Shown: in pieces, positions 27,702 through 36,073 of the stretch | Layout: every line of letters begins with the position of its first letter | Position numbering within the stretch: position 1 is the first letter of the stretch | DNA from: JAENVU01 sp963756815 | Lineage (GTDB): Bacteria > Actinomycetota > Acidimicrobiia > IMCC26256 > JAENVU01 | NCBI GenBank assembly: GCA_963756815.1 | Contig: CAVWPR010000046.1 | Span: forward strand, 124,001 to 188,000 | Direction: 5' to 3' | DNA length: 64,000 nucleotides | The notes under the pieces: model-generated | Told to the model about the DNA's origin: nothing | The model's input: the letters and a program-made list of their open reading frames with translations, nothing else | The model's database searches: none | Position numbers and translations under genes: made by a program

Positions 27702-28231
27702 CGACGTTGCGCGGCCGCTGGGCGCAGGGACTCGAACCCCGGATGTTCTGCTGGATCATCAAGGACCGGCTCGCCGCGTCCGAGCGACCGGGGGGATTCG
27801 CGCGCAACCACCGCAAGATCCGCCGGCAGGAGGAGCTGATCTGGCTGGCCCAGCAGGGCTTCACGCGGGTCATCTCGCTGCTCGACTCGCCCCACAATCT
27901 CCACGCGTACGGCGAGGCCGGGATCGCCTGCGAGCACGTGCCCCTCGGTCGTCACGACGAGCTGGCGGACCGCCTGCCGCTGATCTACGAGTCGCTCGCT
28001 CGCCGGATGGACTCGCCGCAGGAGCGCATCCTCCTGCACCACGAGGAGTTCGGCGACCGGCTCATCGGCGTCCTGGCCGGGTACCTGATCTACGCCGGAC
28101 TCGTCGACGAGGGTCCGCACGCGACGTTGCTCATCGAACGCCTCACCAATCGCGAGCTCGGCGCGATCGGGCGCGAGATCGTCGCGATCACGATCCAGGA
28201 CAAGATCGTCCGGCCCGGCGCACGCGGCTGA
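27698..28231 (+). CDS. Phosphatase-fold protein with the catalytic Cys replaced by His
   Basis: 177 residues embedded in the folate cluster. The pattern resembles dual-specificity phosphatases: GFTRVISLLDSPHNLHAY, GIACEHVPLGRH, then ERILLHHEEFGDRLIGVLAG in place of the P-loop. The signature HCx5R appears as His114-His115-x5-Arg121, so the nucleophilic Cys is His and phosphatase activity is unlikely. It could be a phosphate- or substrate-binding regulator. ATG overlaps the folP stop and folB follows two bases later, so it is made with the folate enzymes. Family assignment is by eye and needs a profile search. Confidence 0.7.
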   Translation: MTTLRGRWAQGLEPRMFCWIIKDRLAASERPGGFARNHRKIRRQEELIWLAQQGFTRVISLLDSPHNLHAYGEAGIACEHVPLGRHDELADRLPLIYESLARRMDSPQERILLHHEEFGDRLIGVLAGYLIYAGLVDEGPHATLLIERLTNRELGAIGREIVAITIQDKIVRPGARG

Positions 28232-28233
28232 CG

Positions 28234-28584
28234 ATGGGCACCATCATCGTCTCGGGGCTCGAGGCCCTGGGCGTGCACGGCGTCCTGCCCGAGGAGCAGG
28301 CGCGCGCCCAGCCCTTCGGCGTCGACCTCGAACTGGAAGTCGACCTCGGTGCCGCGGGCGTGAGCGACGACCTCGCCGACACCATCGACTACGGGGCGGT
28401 CATCGAGCTCACCGTGCGCATCGTGGAGACCGAGCGGTACCAGCTCCTCGAACGGCTCGCGGCCCGCATCGCGGCGGCGTGTCGCGAGGACGAGCGGGTC
28501 ACCGCGGTCACGGTGACGGTCCGCAAGCTGCGCCCGCCGGTGCCGGCCGTGCTCGACCACGTCGGCGTGCGGGTCACGGCGTGA
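28234..28584 (+). CDS. folB: Dihydroneopterin aldolase
   Basis: Cleaves 7,8-dihydroneopterin to 6-hydroxymethyl-dihydropterin and glycolaldehyde. 116 residues: SGLEALGVHGVLPEEQARAQ (substrate Glu), VDLELEVDL, DTIDYGAVIELT, YQLLERLAARIA and the catalytic-Lys segment TVRKLRPPVP. Normal length. Two bases after the phosphatase-like gene. Confidence 0.94.
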   Translation: MGTIIVSGLEALGVHGVLPEEQARAQPFGVDLELEVDLGAAGVSDDLADTIDYGAVIELTVRIVETERYQLLERLAARIAAACREDERVTAVTVTVRKLRPPVPAVLDHVGVRVTA

Positions 28585-28614
28585 TCGCGTGACCGAAGCG
28601 AGGCCGCGGTTCCG

Positions 28615-29148
28615 GTGACGCCCGGAGACTCCGGCCGAGCGGGGCCCGAGCGTCCCGGCCCGCAGGGCCAGGAGCGGACGAGACGCGCATTCCTCGGGAT
28701 CGGATCGAATCTCGGCGACCGGCTCGCGTACCTGCAGCTCGCAGTGGATCGACTCGCGGCGACCGACGCCGTGCACGTCACTGCGGTGTCGCCCGTCTAC
28801 GAGACCGATCCCGTCGGTGGCCCGGTGCAGGACGACTTCCTGAACGCGGTCGTCGCGATCGAGACCGACCTCACGCCATCGGCGCTCCTCGCCGCGTGCG
28901 GTGCGGCCGAGTCGGCCGCGGCGCGCGTCCGTGACGTCCGCTGGGGGCCGCGGACGCTCGACGTCGACGTGCTGTGGATCGACGGCTACTCCTCCACGGA
29001 CCCCGTCCTGACCGTCCCGCATCCGCGGATGGCCGAGCGCGCCTTCGTGCTCGCACCGCTCCACGACCTCGACCCGGAGCTGGCCCCGGAGCCACCGGGT
29101 GGCTGGGAAGGCGTGCGCCGGACGCCGGTAGTGTTGCGGGTTCCCTGA
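28615..29148 (+). CDS. folK: 2-amino-4-hydroxy-6-hydroxymethyldihydropteridine pyrophosphokinase (HPPK)
   Basis: Transfers pyrophosphate from ATP to 6-hydroxymethyl-dihydropterin. Core motifs AFLGIGSNLGDRLAYLQ, SPVYETDPVGG, QDDFLNAVV, RWGPRTLDVDVLWIDG, VPHPRMAERAFVLAPL. The ~22 residues before the core are low-complexity (GRAGPERPGPQGQERT) and come from a GC-rich palindromic stretch (28637-28652) shared with other spacers; the true start may therefore be downstream of 28615. Follows folB in the usual folB-folK order. Confidence 0.94.
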   Translation: MTPGDSGRAGPERPGPQGQERTRRAFLGIGSNLGDRLAYLQLAVDRLAATDAVHVTAVSPVYETDPVGGPVQDDFLNAVVAIETDLTPSALLAACGAAESAAARVRDVRWGPRTLDVDVLWIDGYSSTDPVLTVPHPRMAERAFVLAPLHDLDPELAPEPPGGWEGVRRTPVVLRVP

Positions 29149-29209
29149 GCCGGTCCGGACCCTCGAGGCCGGAACCCGGGGCCGAGGGCCCTCGCCACCG
29201 AGGAGTCCG

Positions 29210-30051
29210 ATGCCCCGCCACGACGACGGAGTACCCGTGCCCGATCGCGTGACCGCCACCGAGTCCCCCCGCCTCGCCCTGGTCGGTCCGGGACGCGCCG
29301 GCGGTGCGGTGGCGGGTGCCCTCGTGGCCGCCGGCTGGCAGTTGACGGGCGTCGCCGGGCGGGACCCGGCCGCCGCGTCGGTCCGCGCCACCGCGGCGCG
29401 CTTCGGAGCCGCGGTGGGAACGCCCCGAGAGGTCGTGGGTGGCGTCGACCTGGTGGTGGTGGCGACGCCCGACCACGCGATCGACGCGGTCGCGACGGCC
29501 ATCGCGGACGCGGTGGCACCGGACGCGCTCGTGGTGCACCTGTCCGGTGCGCGCGGTCTGGACGCGCTCGCCGCGCGTCCGACGCGCGGACCGGCGCACT
29601 CCATCCGCTGCAGTCGCTCGCGGACCCCGTGGTGGGTGCGGGCCGCCTCGCCGGCGTGTACGCCGCGGTGAGCGGCGACCCGGAGGTGGAGGAGATCGCC
29701 GGCGCCCTCGGCATGACGCCGATCCGTGTGGCGGACGACGCGCGCATCGGCTACCACGCCGCCGCGTGCATCGCGAGCAACCACCTCGTCGCGCTGCTGG
29801 CCCAGGTGCAGGCCTGTACGGACGTACCGCTCGACGCGTTCCTCCCGCTCGTGCGGTCCACCGTCGAGAACGTCGCCGAGCTCGGTCCGCGCGCCGCGCT
29901 CACGGGCCCGGTGGCGCGCGGGGACGCGGAGACGATCCGTGCCCACCTCGCCGCGATCCCGTCCGCCGAACGGGACGCGTACCGGATGATGGCGCGCCGG
30001 GCCGCGGTGCTCGCGGATCGTGCCGACGAGCTCGCGCCGGTCCTGACGTGA
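29210..30051 (+). CDS. Rossmann-like/DUF2520 dehydrogenase-type protein (one frame break)
   Basis: NAD(P)-binding protein related to ProC and ketopantoate-type reductases. N-terminus: LALVGPGRAGGAVAGALVAA (GxGxxG dinucleotide site), VVVATPDHAIDAVA. A base is missing near 29583 (ARP[D]ARTGALHPLQS), after which GAGRLAGVYAAVSGD and the DUF2520 helical half (RIGYHAAACIASNHLVALL) follow in the frame ending 30051. It lies directly before panC with a GTGA overlap, as in other actinobacteria, and has been proposed to act in pantothenate synthesis; this is context only. Confidence 0.85.
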
Positions 30052-30965
30052 AGGTCGTCGGCCGCATCGCGGACGTGCGCGTCGCGACCGACGCGGCGCG
30101 CGCCGGTGGCGGCTCCGTCGGCTTCGTGCCGACCATGGGGTTCTTCCACGCCGGTCACCGGTCGCTCATGGACGCGGCGGCGGCCGCGCACGACCTGGTG
30201 GTGGTCTCGAGCTTCGTGAACCCGACGCAGTTCGCGCCGAACGAGGATCTCGCGGCCTATCCCCGCGATCCGGACGGCGACGACGCGATGGCGGCGGCGG
30301 CGGGCGTGGACCTGATGTTCCGGCCCGACGTGGACGAGATGTATCCGGACGGCGCGACCCGAACGACGGTGCACGTCGCCGGGCTCACGGACGGGATGTG
30401 CGGCGCGGCGCGCCCGACGCACTTCGACGGCGTCACCACCGTGGTCGCCAAGCTGCTCTCGATCGTCGGCCCGTGCCGTGCGTACTTCGGCCGCAAGGAC
30501 TTCCAGCAGCTGGCCGTGGTGCGACGCATGGTGCGCGACCTCGATCTCCCGGTGACGGTGGTGGGATGTCCGTTGGTGCGCGAGCCCGACGGTCTCGCGA
30601 TGTCGAGCCGCAACGCGTACCTCACGGTCGCCGAGCGTGCCGCCGCGCCCGCCCTCCACGCCGCACTCATCGCGGTCGCCGATGCGGTGCGCGCCGGCGA
30701 GCGCGATGCGGCGACGGTCCAGGCGATCGTGAAGCGGCGGGTCGGGGACGAGCCTGGGCTCGCGCTCGAGTACGTGGAGGTCCGTACCGCCGACTCCCTC
30801 GAGCCGCTGTCCACGCTCGACGGAGAGCTCGTCGTCGCGCTGGCCGCACGCGCGGGCCGCGCCCGGCTCATCGACAACGTGGTCCTTCGGGTCTCGGCAG
30901 ACGACGTCGACGTCGACCTCGGCGTGCGGGTCGCGGACGGGCCCCCTCGCGGCGCGACCCCATAG
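30048..30965 (+). CDS. panC: Pantothenate synthetase
   Basis: ATP-dependent joining of pantoate and beta-alanine. 305 residues: FVPTMGFFHAGHRSLM (HIGH-like HAGH), SSFVNPTQFAPNEDL, FFDGVTTVV-equivalent HFDGVTTVVAKL, YFGRKDFQQLAVVRRM, and the KMSKS-equivalent GLAMSSRNAYL. GTG start overlaps the preceding stop (GTGA). panB and panD are not in the window. A short C-terminal tail DGPPRGATP overlaps the nadB leader promoter. Confidence 0.94.
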   Translation: MKVVGRIADVRVATDAARAGGGSVGFVPTMGFFHAGHRSLMDAAAAAHDLVVVSSFVNPTQFAPNEDLAAYPRDPDGDDAMAAAAGVDLMFRPDVDEMYPDGATRTTVHVAGLTDGMCGAARPTHFDGVTTVVAKLLSIVGPCRAYFGRKDFQQLAVVRRMVRDLDLPVTVVGCPLVREPDGLAMSSRNAYLTVAERAAAPALHAALIAVADAVRAGERDAATVQAIVKRRVGDEPGLALEYVEVRTADSLEPLSTLDGELVVALAARAGRARLIDNVVLRVSADDVDVDLGVRVADGPPRGATP

Positions 30966-30974
30966 GCTCCGCGG
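30963..30974 (+). promoter_or_regulatory. Predicted leaderless promoter before the nadB leader ORF
   Basis: TAGGCT (30963-30968), six bases, then ATG at 30975, which opens a 14-codon ORF rather than nadB itself. Confidence 0.5.
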
Positions 30975-31019
30975 ATGCCGACGCGACGGCCCGGCCCGGA
31001 GGGGCGGGAGCGGGAATGA
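30975..31019 (+). CDS. Leaderless 14-codon leader ORF coupled to nadB
   Basis: ATG 30975 begins six bases after a TAGGCT box. The ORF encodes MPTRRPGPEGRERE and its TGA (31017-31019) overlaps the nadB ATG as ATGA. The arrangement would let a ribosome that starts without a leader reach and restart at nadB. The peptide itself has no recognisable signal (no run of Asp, the NadB substrate). A ribosome-binding site GGAGGGG/GGGAG lies inside the ORF in front of nadB, so independent initiation is also possible. Confidence 0.4.
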   Translation: MPTRRPGPEGRERE

Positions 31020-32578
31020 TCGACCTCCTGGTGCTGGGCAGTGGGATCGCCGGCCTCTCGGCTGCGATCCGCGGCGCACGCGCCGGCCTGTCGGTCGGCG
31101 TGATCACCAAGGGTGCGCTGGCCACCTCCGCGACCCGCTACGCGCAGGGTGGGGTCGCGGCCGCGCTCGACGAGCCGGACTCGAGCGCCCTCCACCAGAC
31201 CGACACGCTCGTGGCCGGCGCCGGACTGTGCGACGTGGACGCGGTCCACGTGCTCGTGACCGAAGGGCCGCGCCGCGTGCGCGAGCTCATGGAGCTCGGC
31301 GCCGAGTTCGACACCCGCGACGGCGTGCTCGAGCTGGCGATCGAGGGCGGCCACTCGCTGCCGCGGGTCGTCCACGCCGGTGGTGACGCGACCGGTGCCG
31401 AGATCGAGCGGGCCCTGGCCGCGGCGGCGCACGCGTTGCCCGGGATCGACGTCCACGAGCGCTGCTTCTCGGTGGACCTGATCGTCGCATCGGGACGCTG
31501 CGTGGGCGTGCACGCGCTCGACGCGCTGGGGCGGCCCGTCGAGCTGCGCGCCCGCCACACCGTGCTCGCGACCGGCGGCGCCGGACAGCTCTTCTCGGTC
31601 ACGACCAACCCGCCGGTCTCGACCGGCGACGGCATCGCCATGGCGCTGCGGGCGGGCGTCGCGGTGGCGGACGTGGAGTTCATGCAGTTCCACCCGACGG
31701 CGATGGATCACCCGAGCATGCCGAGGCCGCTGCTCTCCGAGGCACTGCGCGGTGAGGGCGCGGTCCTGCGCGACGAGGCCGGCGTGCGCTTCATGGTCGA
31801 CGAGGATCCGAGAGCCGACCTGGCACCGCGCGACATCGTGGCCCGGGCGATCGCTCGCCGGCTCGTGGCGCGCGACCTGGCCCACCTCTGGCTCGACGCC
31901 ACCGGCATCGCCGACTTCCCGGACAAGTTCCCGACGATCTGGCGGTCCGCCCAGAACGCGCATCTCGATCCCCGGGTCGACTTCCTGCCCGTCGCGCCGG
32001 CCGCGCACTACCTCTCGGGTGGGATCGTCGCCGACCTCGACGGCGCTTCCACACTCCCCGGCTTGTGGTCGTGCGGCGAGGCTGCCTGCTCGGGCGTCCA
32101 CGGTGCCAACCGGCTCGCATCGAACTCGTTGCTCGACGGGCTGGTGTTCGCGCCGCGGATCGTCGAAGCGATCCTCGCCGGCAAGGACGTCCCGGAGGCC
32201 AGCGGCGTGATGCGCGGCATCGACCGCGCCCGGATCGAGCCACCGGCGACGTCGCGACCGGTCAGCACGATCACGCGTGGCGAGCTGCAGCACGCGATGA
32301 CCGTCGGTGCCGGCGTGCTCCGCGACGCGGCCAGCCTCGAGCAGGTCGCCGAGATCGTCGACGTCGACGTCGACGCCCGGGATGTCGCCGCGCACGAGGT
32401 CCGCAACCTCCTCGCGGTGGGCCGGGCGCTCGTCGCCGCGGCGCGCGAGCGCGAGGAGAGTCGCGGGACGCACACGCGCCTCGACTTCCCCGAGACCTCG
32501 GAGGCGTTCGTCGGGCGCTTCGTGGCACGCGGCGGTCCACTCGAGTACGTGCCCCTCCCCGCCGAGGTGCCGGCGTGA
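31016..32578 (+). CDS. nadB: L-aspartate oxidase
   Basis: FAD enzyme producing iminoaspartate for quinolinate and NAD. 520 residues: FAD site LLVLGSGIAGLSAAIRGARA, SATRYAQGGVAAAL, HAGGDATGAEIERAL, TGGAGQLFSVTTNPP, EFMQFHPTA, and HYLSGGIVADLDGASTLPGL with GANRLASNSLLDGLVFA. A C-terminal helical domain follows. Start ATG 31016 has GGGAGCGGGA upstream and overlaps the leader ORF. The quinolinate synthase partner nadA is not in this window; nadC follows at once. Confidence 0.95.
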   Translation: MIDLLVLGSGIAGLSAAIRGARAGLSVGVITKGALATSATRYAQGGVAAALDEPDSSALHQTDTLVAGAGLCDVDAVHVLVTEGPRRVRELMELGAEFDTRDGVLELAIEGGHSLPRVVHAGGDATGAEIERALAAAAHALPGIDVHERCFSVDLIVASGRCVGVHALDALGRPVELRARHTVLATGGAGQLFSVTTNPPVSTGDGIAMALRAGVAVADVEFMQFHPTAMDHPSMPRPLLSEALRGEGAVLRDEAGVRFMVDEDPRADLAPRDIVARAIARRLVARDLAHLWLDATGIADFPDKFPTIWRSAQNAHLDPRVDFLPVAPAAHYLSGGIVADLDGASTLPGLWSCGEAACSGVHGANRLASNSLLDGLVFAPRIVEAILAGKDVPEASGVMRGIDRARIEPPATSRPVSTITRGELQHAMTVGAGVLRDAASLEQVAEIVDVDVDARDVAAHEVRNLLAVGRALVAAAREREESRGTHTRLDFPETSEAFVGRFVARGGPLEYVPLPAEVPA

Positions 32579-33447
32579 ACGTGCCGACGCGTGACTACGA
32601 CCCGCCGGCCGCGGGACTGCGCGAGCTGGTCGCGCGGGCGCTGGCCGAGGACTTCGGGACCCTCGGCGACCTGACCTCGATCGCGACGATCCCGGAGGAC
32701 GCGACCGGCGCGGCCGACATCGTGGCCCGGCGCTACGGCGTGCTCGCCGGCGTCGCGGCCGCGACCGAGGTGTTCACACAGGTCGACCCGGCGGTCGACG
32801 TCGTGTGGCACGCCGGCGACGGCGACACGGTCGAGCCCGACCAGCGCCTCGCCGCCGTGTCGGGGAACCTGCGCTCGATCCTCGGTGCGGAGCGGACCGC
32901 GCTGAACCTGTTGCAGCACGCGTCGGGCGTGGCGACCGCGACGCACGCCTACGTGGACGCGACGGCGGGCCGGGCCAAGGTGCGCGACACCCGCAAGACG
33001 CTCCCGGGGCTCCGTGCGATCGAGAAGGCCGCGGTGCGGGCCGGCGGCGGGTTCAACCACCGCGAGTGTCTGAGCGACGCAGTGCTCATCAAGGACAACC
33101 ACCTCGCCTATCTCGATCTCGGCGCCGCCGTCGCGCGCTCGAAGGCGCGCTGGCCCGGCCGCACCGTCGAGGTGGAGTGCGACACGCTCGCGCAGGTTCA
33201 CGAGGCGGTCGCGGCGGGCGCCGATCTGATCCTCCTCGACAACATGGACCCCGAGGCGGTGGGCGCCGCGGTCGCGGCCGTCGACGGCCTCGTTCCGTTG
33301 GAGATCTCGGGCGGCGTGACGCTGGAGACGATCCGCGCCTATGCGGCAACGGGTGCCGAGTTCATCTCGGTCGGCGCGATCACCCACAGCGCGACCGCGC
33401 TCGACATCGCGCTCGACATCGTGCCCGACCTCACGACAGGGGGCTGA
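32575..33447 (+). CDS. nadC: Nicotinate-nucleotide pyrophosphorylase (quinolinate phosphoribosyltransferase)
   Basis: Quinolinate + PRPP to nicotinate mononucleotide. 290 residues: LAEDFGTLGDLTS, the GERTALNLLQ-type AERTALNLLQHASGVAT, RDTRKTLPGLRAIEKAAV, GGGFNHRECLSDAVLIKDNH, VEVECDTLAQ, LLDNM and LEISGGVTLETI with SVGAITHSA. GTG overlaps nadB stop by four bases. coaX begins five bases after it. Confidence 0.95.
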   Translation: MNVPTRDYDPPAAGLRELVARALAEDFGTLGDLTSIATIPEDATGAADIVARRYGVLAGVAAATEVFTQVDPAVDVVWHAGDGDTVEPDQRLAAVSGNLRSILGAERTALNLLQHASGVATATHAYVDATAGRAKVRDTRKTLPGLRAIEKAAVRAGGGFNHRECLSDAVLIKDNHLAYLDLGAAVARSKARWPGRTVEVECDTLAQVHEAVAAGADLILLDNMDPEAVGAAVAAVDGLVPLEISGGVTLETIRAYAATGAEFISVGAITHSATALDIALDIVPDLTTGG

Positions 33448-33451
33448 GCAC

Positions 33452-35302
33452 GTGCTGCTCGCGATCGACACCGGCAACACCCAGACCGTCATCGGCCTGT
33501 TCGACGGCGCCGAGCTCGCCGACCACTGGCGGATCGCGACGGTCGCGTCCAGGACGTCCGACGAGCTCGCGCTGATGATCCAGCAGTTCCTCGGATTCCA
33601 CGGCTTCTCGTTCGACGACCAGGTGTCCGGGGTCGCGGTGTGCTCGGGGGTCCCGAGCGTGACCGCGGCGCTCCGGGCCATGACCACCCGCTACTTCGGG
33701 TTCGAGGCCCTCGTGCTCGAACCGGGGGTGCGGACCGGGATGCCGATCCTCTACGACAACCCGAAGGAGGTCGGCGGCGACCGCATCGCCGACGCGGTCG
33801 GCGCGTTCGAGCTGTATGGCGGCCCGACGATCGTCGTCGACTTCGGGACCGCGAACACGGTCGAGGCGATCAGCGCGAAGGGCGAGTACCTCGGCGGCGC
33901 GATCTTCCCCGGTGTCGAGATCTCGATGGACGCGCTCTTCGGTCGCGCCGCGGCGTTGCGGCGCGTCGAGCTGGTCCCGCCGCGCAACGTCATCGGCAAG
34001 TCGACGGTGGAGTCGATCCAGTCGGGGGTCATCTACGGCTTCAGCGGCCAGATCGACGCGATCGTCGACCGCTTCGTGGCGGAGATCGGCGAGTGCACCG
34101 TCGTCGCGACCGGCGGGCTCGCCGAGCTGCTGATGCCGTTCTCCCGCACGATCCAGCACCACGAGCCGTGGCTCACGCTGCACGGACTGCGCATCATCTT
34201 CGAGCGCAACCACCGACGTGACGGCTCGTCCGCTGCGACGGTGCGGGCGAGCGCCGCGACGGGTGCGGTGGAGCGGACGAGCAATGGCAGCGGCCATACT
34301 GGACGGCCGGCCCGGAGGCGGTGCATGCGCGTTCTGATCACGGGAATGGGTGGCGAGATCGGAACGCGCGTCGCCCAGCTGCTCGAGGAGCGGCGCGACG
34401 TCGACGAGATCGTCGGCGTCGACTTCGTCCCGCCGCGCCGCCGCCTCCGTCGCAGCGAGTTCCGCCGGATCGACCCGCGTGACCGCGACAAGCTCGCGGC
34501 ATTCGCGGCCGAGGTCGCGCCCGACGCCGTCGCGCACTTCGGGATCTACGAGCCCGGATCGCGTCTGCCCTCGAAGATGGCGGCGCGGTACACGCAGGCG
34601 GCGGCGGTCGCCGCGCTCGGTGGCGCGGCGCGTGCCGGACGGCTCGCCCGCGTCGTCCTGCGGAGCGGCGTGGCCGTGTACGGGCGTGGGCGCGGCCGCC
34701 CCGGCGTTCCCGACGAGGACGCGCCGGTCGCACCGACGACCCCGTTCGGCCGGAGCCTCCTCGCGGTCGAGGCCCTCGCGGTCGATCTCGGCCGGCGTCA
34801 CGACCTGCCGGTCAGCGCGCTGCGGATGGCGACCATCGCCGGGTCGCACATGCCGAGCCCGCTCGGGCGCGTGCTGCGGCTCCCCGCCGTGCCCGTTCCC
34901 GCCCTCGCCGACCCGGTGTTCCAGCTGCTGCACGCGGACGACGCGGCGCGCTCGATGGTGGCGGGCCTGTTCGTCGAGCACGACGGGCCGCTGAACGTGG
35001 TCGGACCCGGCGCCGCCAGCGTCTGGCAGGCGGTGCGGCTCGGCGGGCGCGTTCCGGTGCCCATCGCCGGCCCGATGTGGTCCCTCGCCGCGCAGGCCGT
35101 GGAGCTGGCCGGCGCGCCCGCGCCGCCGCACGTCATCGAGCTCCTGACGAGGGGGAGCGCGGCCGACGGATCCCGCGCCGAGTCGGTGCTCGCGCTGGGC
35201 GAGCTCCGGTCGACCCACGACGTCTGCACCGAGCTGTACGAATGGGCGACGGTGACGCCGCTGCGGCCGTCCCCGTCACTGACGGAGGTGGCGCGTGGCT
35301 GA
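33452..35302 (+). CDS. coaX: Type III pantothenate kinase, read in frame into an NAD-epimerase domain
   Basis: Residues ~1-255 are CoaX: LLAIDTGNTQTVIGLFDG (ATP site), the KEVGGDRIADAVGAFELYG pantothenate motif, VVDFGTANTVEAIS, GGAIFPGVEISMDALF, VVATGGLAEL, and the end LHGLRIIFERN. It phosphorylates pantothenate, the first step to CoA. No stop follows: the frame runs through a ~33-residue Ser/Thr/Arg linker straight into the epimerase domain, 616 residues in all. A TGA in another frame occurs just after the CoaX core, so a lost or gained base that fuses two genes is possible. GTG start 33452. Confidence 0.85.
   Translation: MLLAIDTGNTQTVIGLFDGAELADHWRIATVASRTSDELALMIQQFLGFHGFSFDDQVSGVAVCSGVPSVTAALRAMTTRYFGFEALVLEPGVRTGMPILYDNPKEVGGDRIADAVGAFELYGGPTIVVDFGTANTVEAISAKGEYLGGAIFPGVEISMDALFGRAAALRRVELVPPRNVIGKSTVESIQSGVIYGFSGQIDAIVDRFVAEIGECTVVATGGLAELLMPFSRTIQHHEPWLTLHGLRIIFERNHRRDGSSAATVRASAATGAVERTSNGSGHTGRPARRRCMRVLITGMGGEIGTRVAQLLEERRDVDEIVGVDFVPPRRRLRRSEFRRIDPRDRDKLAAFAAEVAPDAVAHFGIYEPGSRLPSKMAARYTQAAAVAALGGAARAGRLARVVLRSGVAVYGRGRGRPGVPDEDAPVAPTTPFGRSLLAVEALAVDLGRRHDLPVSALRMATIAGSHMPSPLGRVLRLPAVPVPALADPVFQLLHADDAARSMVAGLFVEHDGPLNVVGPGAASVWQAVRLGGRVPVPIAGPMWSLAAQAVELAGAPAPPHVIELLTRGSAADGSRAESVLALGELRSTHDVCTELYEWATVTPLRPSPSLTEVARG
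34325..35302 (+). CDS. NAD-dependent epimerase/SDR-type protein (own start inside the coaX frame)
   Basis: Extended short-chain dehydrogenase fold: MRVLITGMGGEIGTRVAQLL (GxxGxxG), VGVDFVPP, VVLRSGVAVYGRGRG, then LPVSALRMATIAGS and FQLLHADDAARSMVAGL. The usual YxxxK is not evident, so activity is uncertain. The ATG at 34325 has GGAGG nine bases upstream and a CATACT -10-like box at 34295-34300, which argues for independent expression despite the open frame from coaX. It overlaps the acyltransferase gene by eight bases. Mycobacteria have a similar epimerase-acyltransferase pair. Confidence 0.78.
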   Translation: MRVLITGMGGEIGTRVAQLLEERRDVDEIVGVDFVPPRRRLRRSEFRRIDPRDRDKLAAFAAEVAPDAVAHFGIYEPGSRLPSKMAARYTQAAAVAALGGAARAGRLARVVLRSGVAVYGRGRGRPGVPDEDAPVAPTTPFGRSLLAVEALAVDLGRRHDLPVSALRMATIAGSHMPSPLGRVLRLPAVPVPALADPVFQLLHADDAARSMVAGLFVEHDGPLNVVGPGAASVWQAVRLGGRVPVPIAGPMWSLAAQAVELAGAPAPPHVIELLTRGSAADGSRAESVLALGELRSTHDVCTELYEWATVTPLRPSPSLTEVARG

Positions 35303-35963
35303 GGTGGCGACGCTCGCCGCGTTCGGCGGTGACCCGGACCGCACGCAGCCGGCGAACGTCGTCGACGTCATCCGCCGTCGGATCAACGGCCGCTACGTCA
35401 TCGACCCGTTCGGCGCCGATCCGCAGCTCCAGGACCTCGTGGCACCGGTGTTCTCCCGCACGATCGCGGTGCGCGTCACCGGGGCCGAGCACGTCCCGTC
35501 GGCCGGCCCGGCCCTGATCGTGACCAACCGGGGCCTGGGCGTGCTCGAGCCGACCGCCCTCTCGGTCGCGGTGCGACAGGAGTGCGGCCGCCGCCTGCGC
35601 ATCGTCGGGACCATCGAGCTGCCGGTCGTGAGCGACCTGCTCCGCAAGCTCGGGAGCGTCGGCGCGTACCCGGACGACCTCGGTGCGTTGCTGCGCGCCG
35701 GACACCTGGCGGCGCTGCCGCTCGGTGTCACGTGGCGCCGCACCGGTGGCGGCGTGCCGCCGACCGAGATCCTCGTCGCCGCGCTCGGCTATCCGGTCGT
35801 CCCGGTGCGCGTGCGGCCGGGCGGCCCGCTCGGGCTCCCGCTCACGCCCTGGCGGGTGCACTTCGGCGAGCCCTTCCAGGTCGGTGCGATCGGCGATCGC
35901 GATCCGCTCTCGACCGCGGAGCTCGCCGAGGCGGTGCGCGAGGCGGTCCTCGACCTGGTCTGA
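35295..35963 (+). CDS. PlsC-like acyltransferase with degenerate catalytic motif
   Basis: 222 residues resembling the 1-acyl-glycerol-phosphate acyltransferase fold found next to epimerases in actinobacteria: the ~45-residue N-terminal part ends DPQLQDLVAPV, then the core GAEHVPSAGPALIVTNRGLG, PVVSDLLRKLGSVGAYPDDL and FPEG-region equivalents. The usual HX4D pair is not present: the expected N-H-x-S-x-x-D is NRGLGVLEPT, so catalysis by the normal mechanism is doubtful. GTG start within the epimerase end. Confidence 0.72.
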   Translation: MAEVATLAAFGGDPDRTQPANVVDVIRRRINGRYVIDPFGADPQLQDLVAPVFSRTIAVRVTGAEHVPSAGPALIVTNRGLGVLEPTALSVAVRQECGRRLRIVGTIELPVVSDLLRKLGSVGAYPDDLGALLRAGHLAALPLGVTWRRTGGGVPPTEILVAALGYPVVPVRVRPGGPLGLPLTPWRVHFGEPFQVGAIGDRDPLSTAELAEAVREAVLDLV

Positions 35964-36073
35964 CCGGACACTGACGGTCGCGGGCGCGGCGTCACCACTG
36001 GCGGTGGTCGCGCCTGGGTAGCCTCGGTGTTCGCGATCGCGAGCAACCCGCTCTCGTCCGTGCTGGAGGTCCG

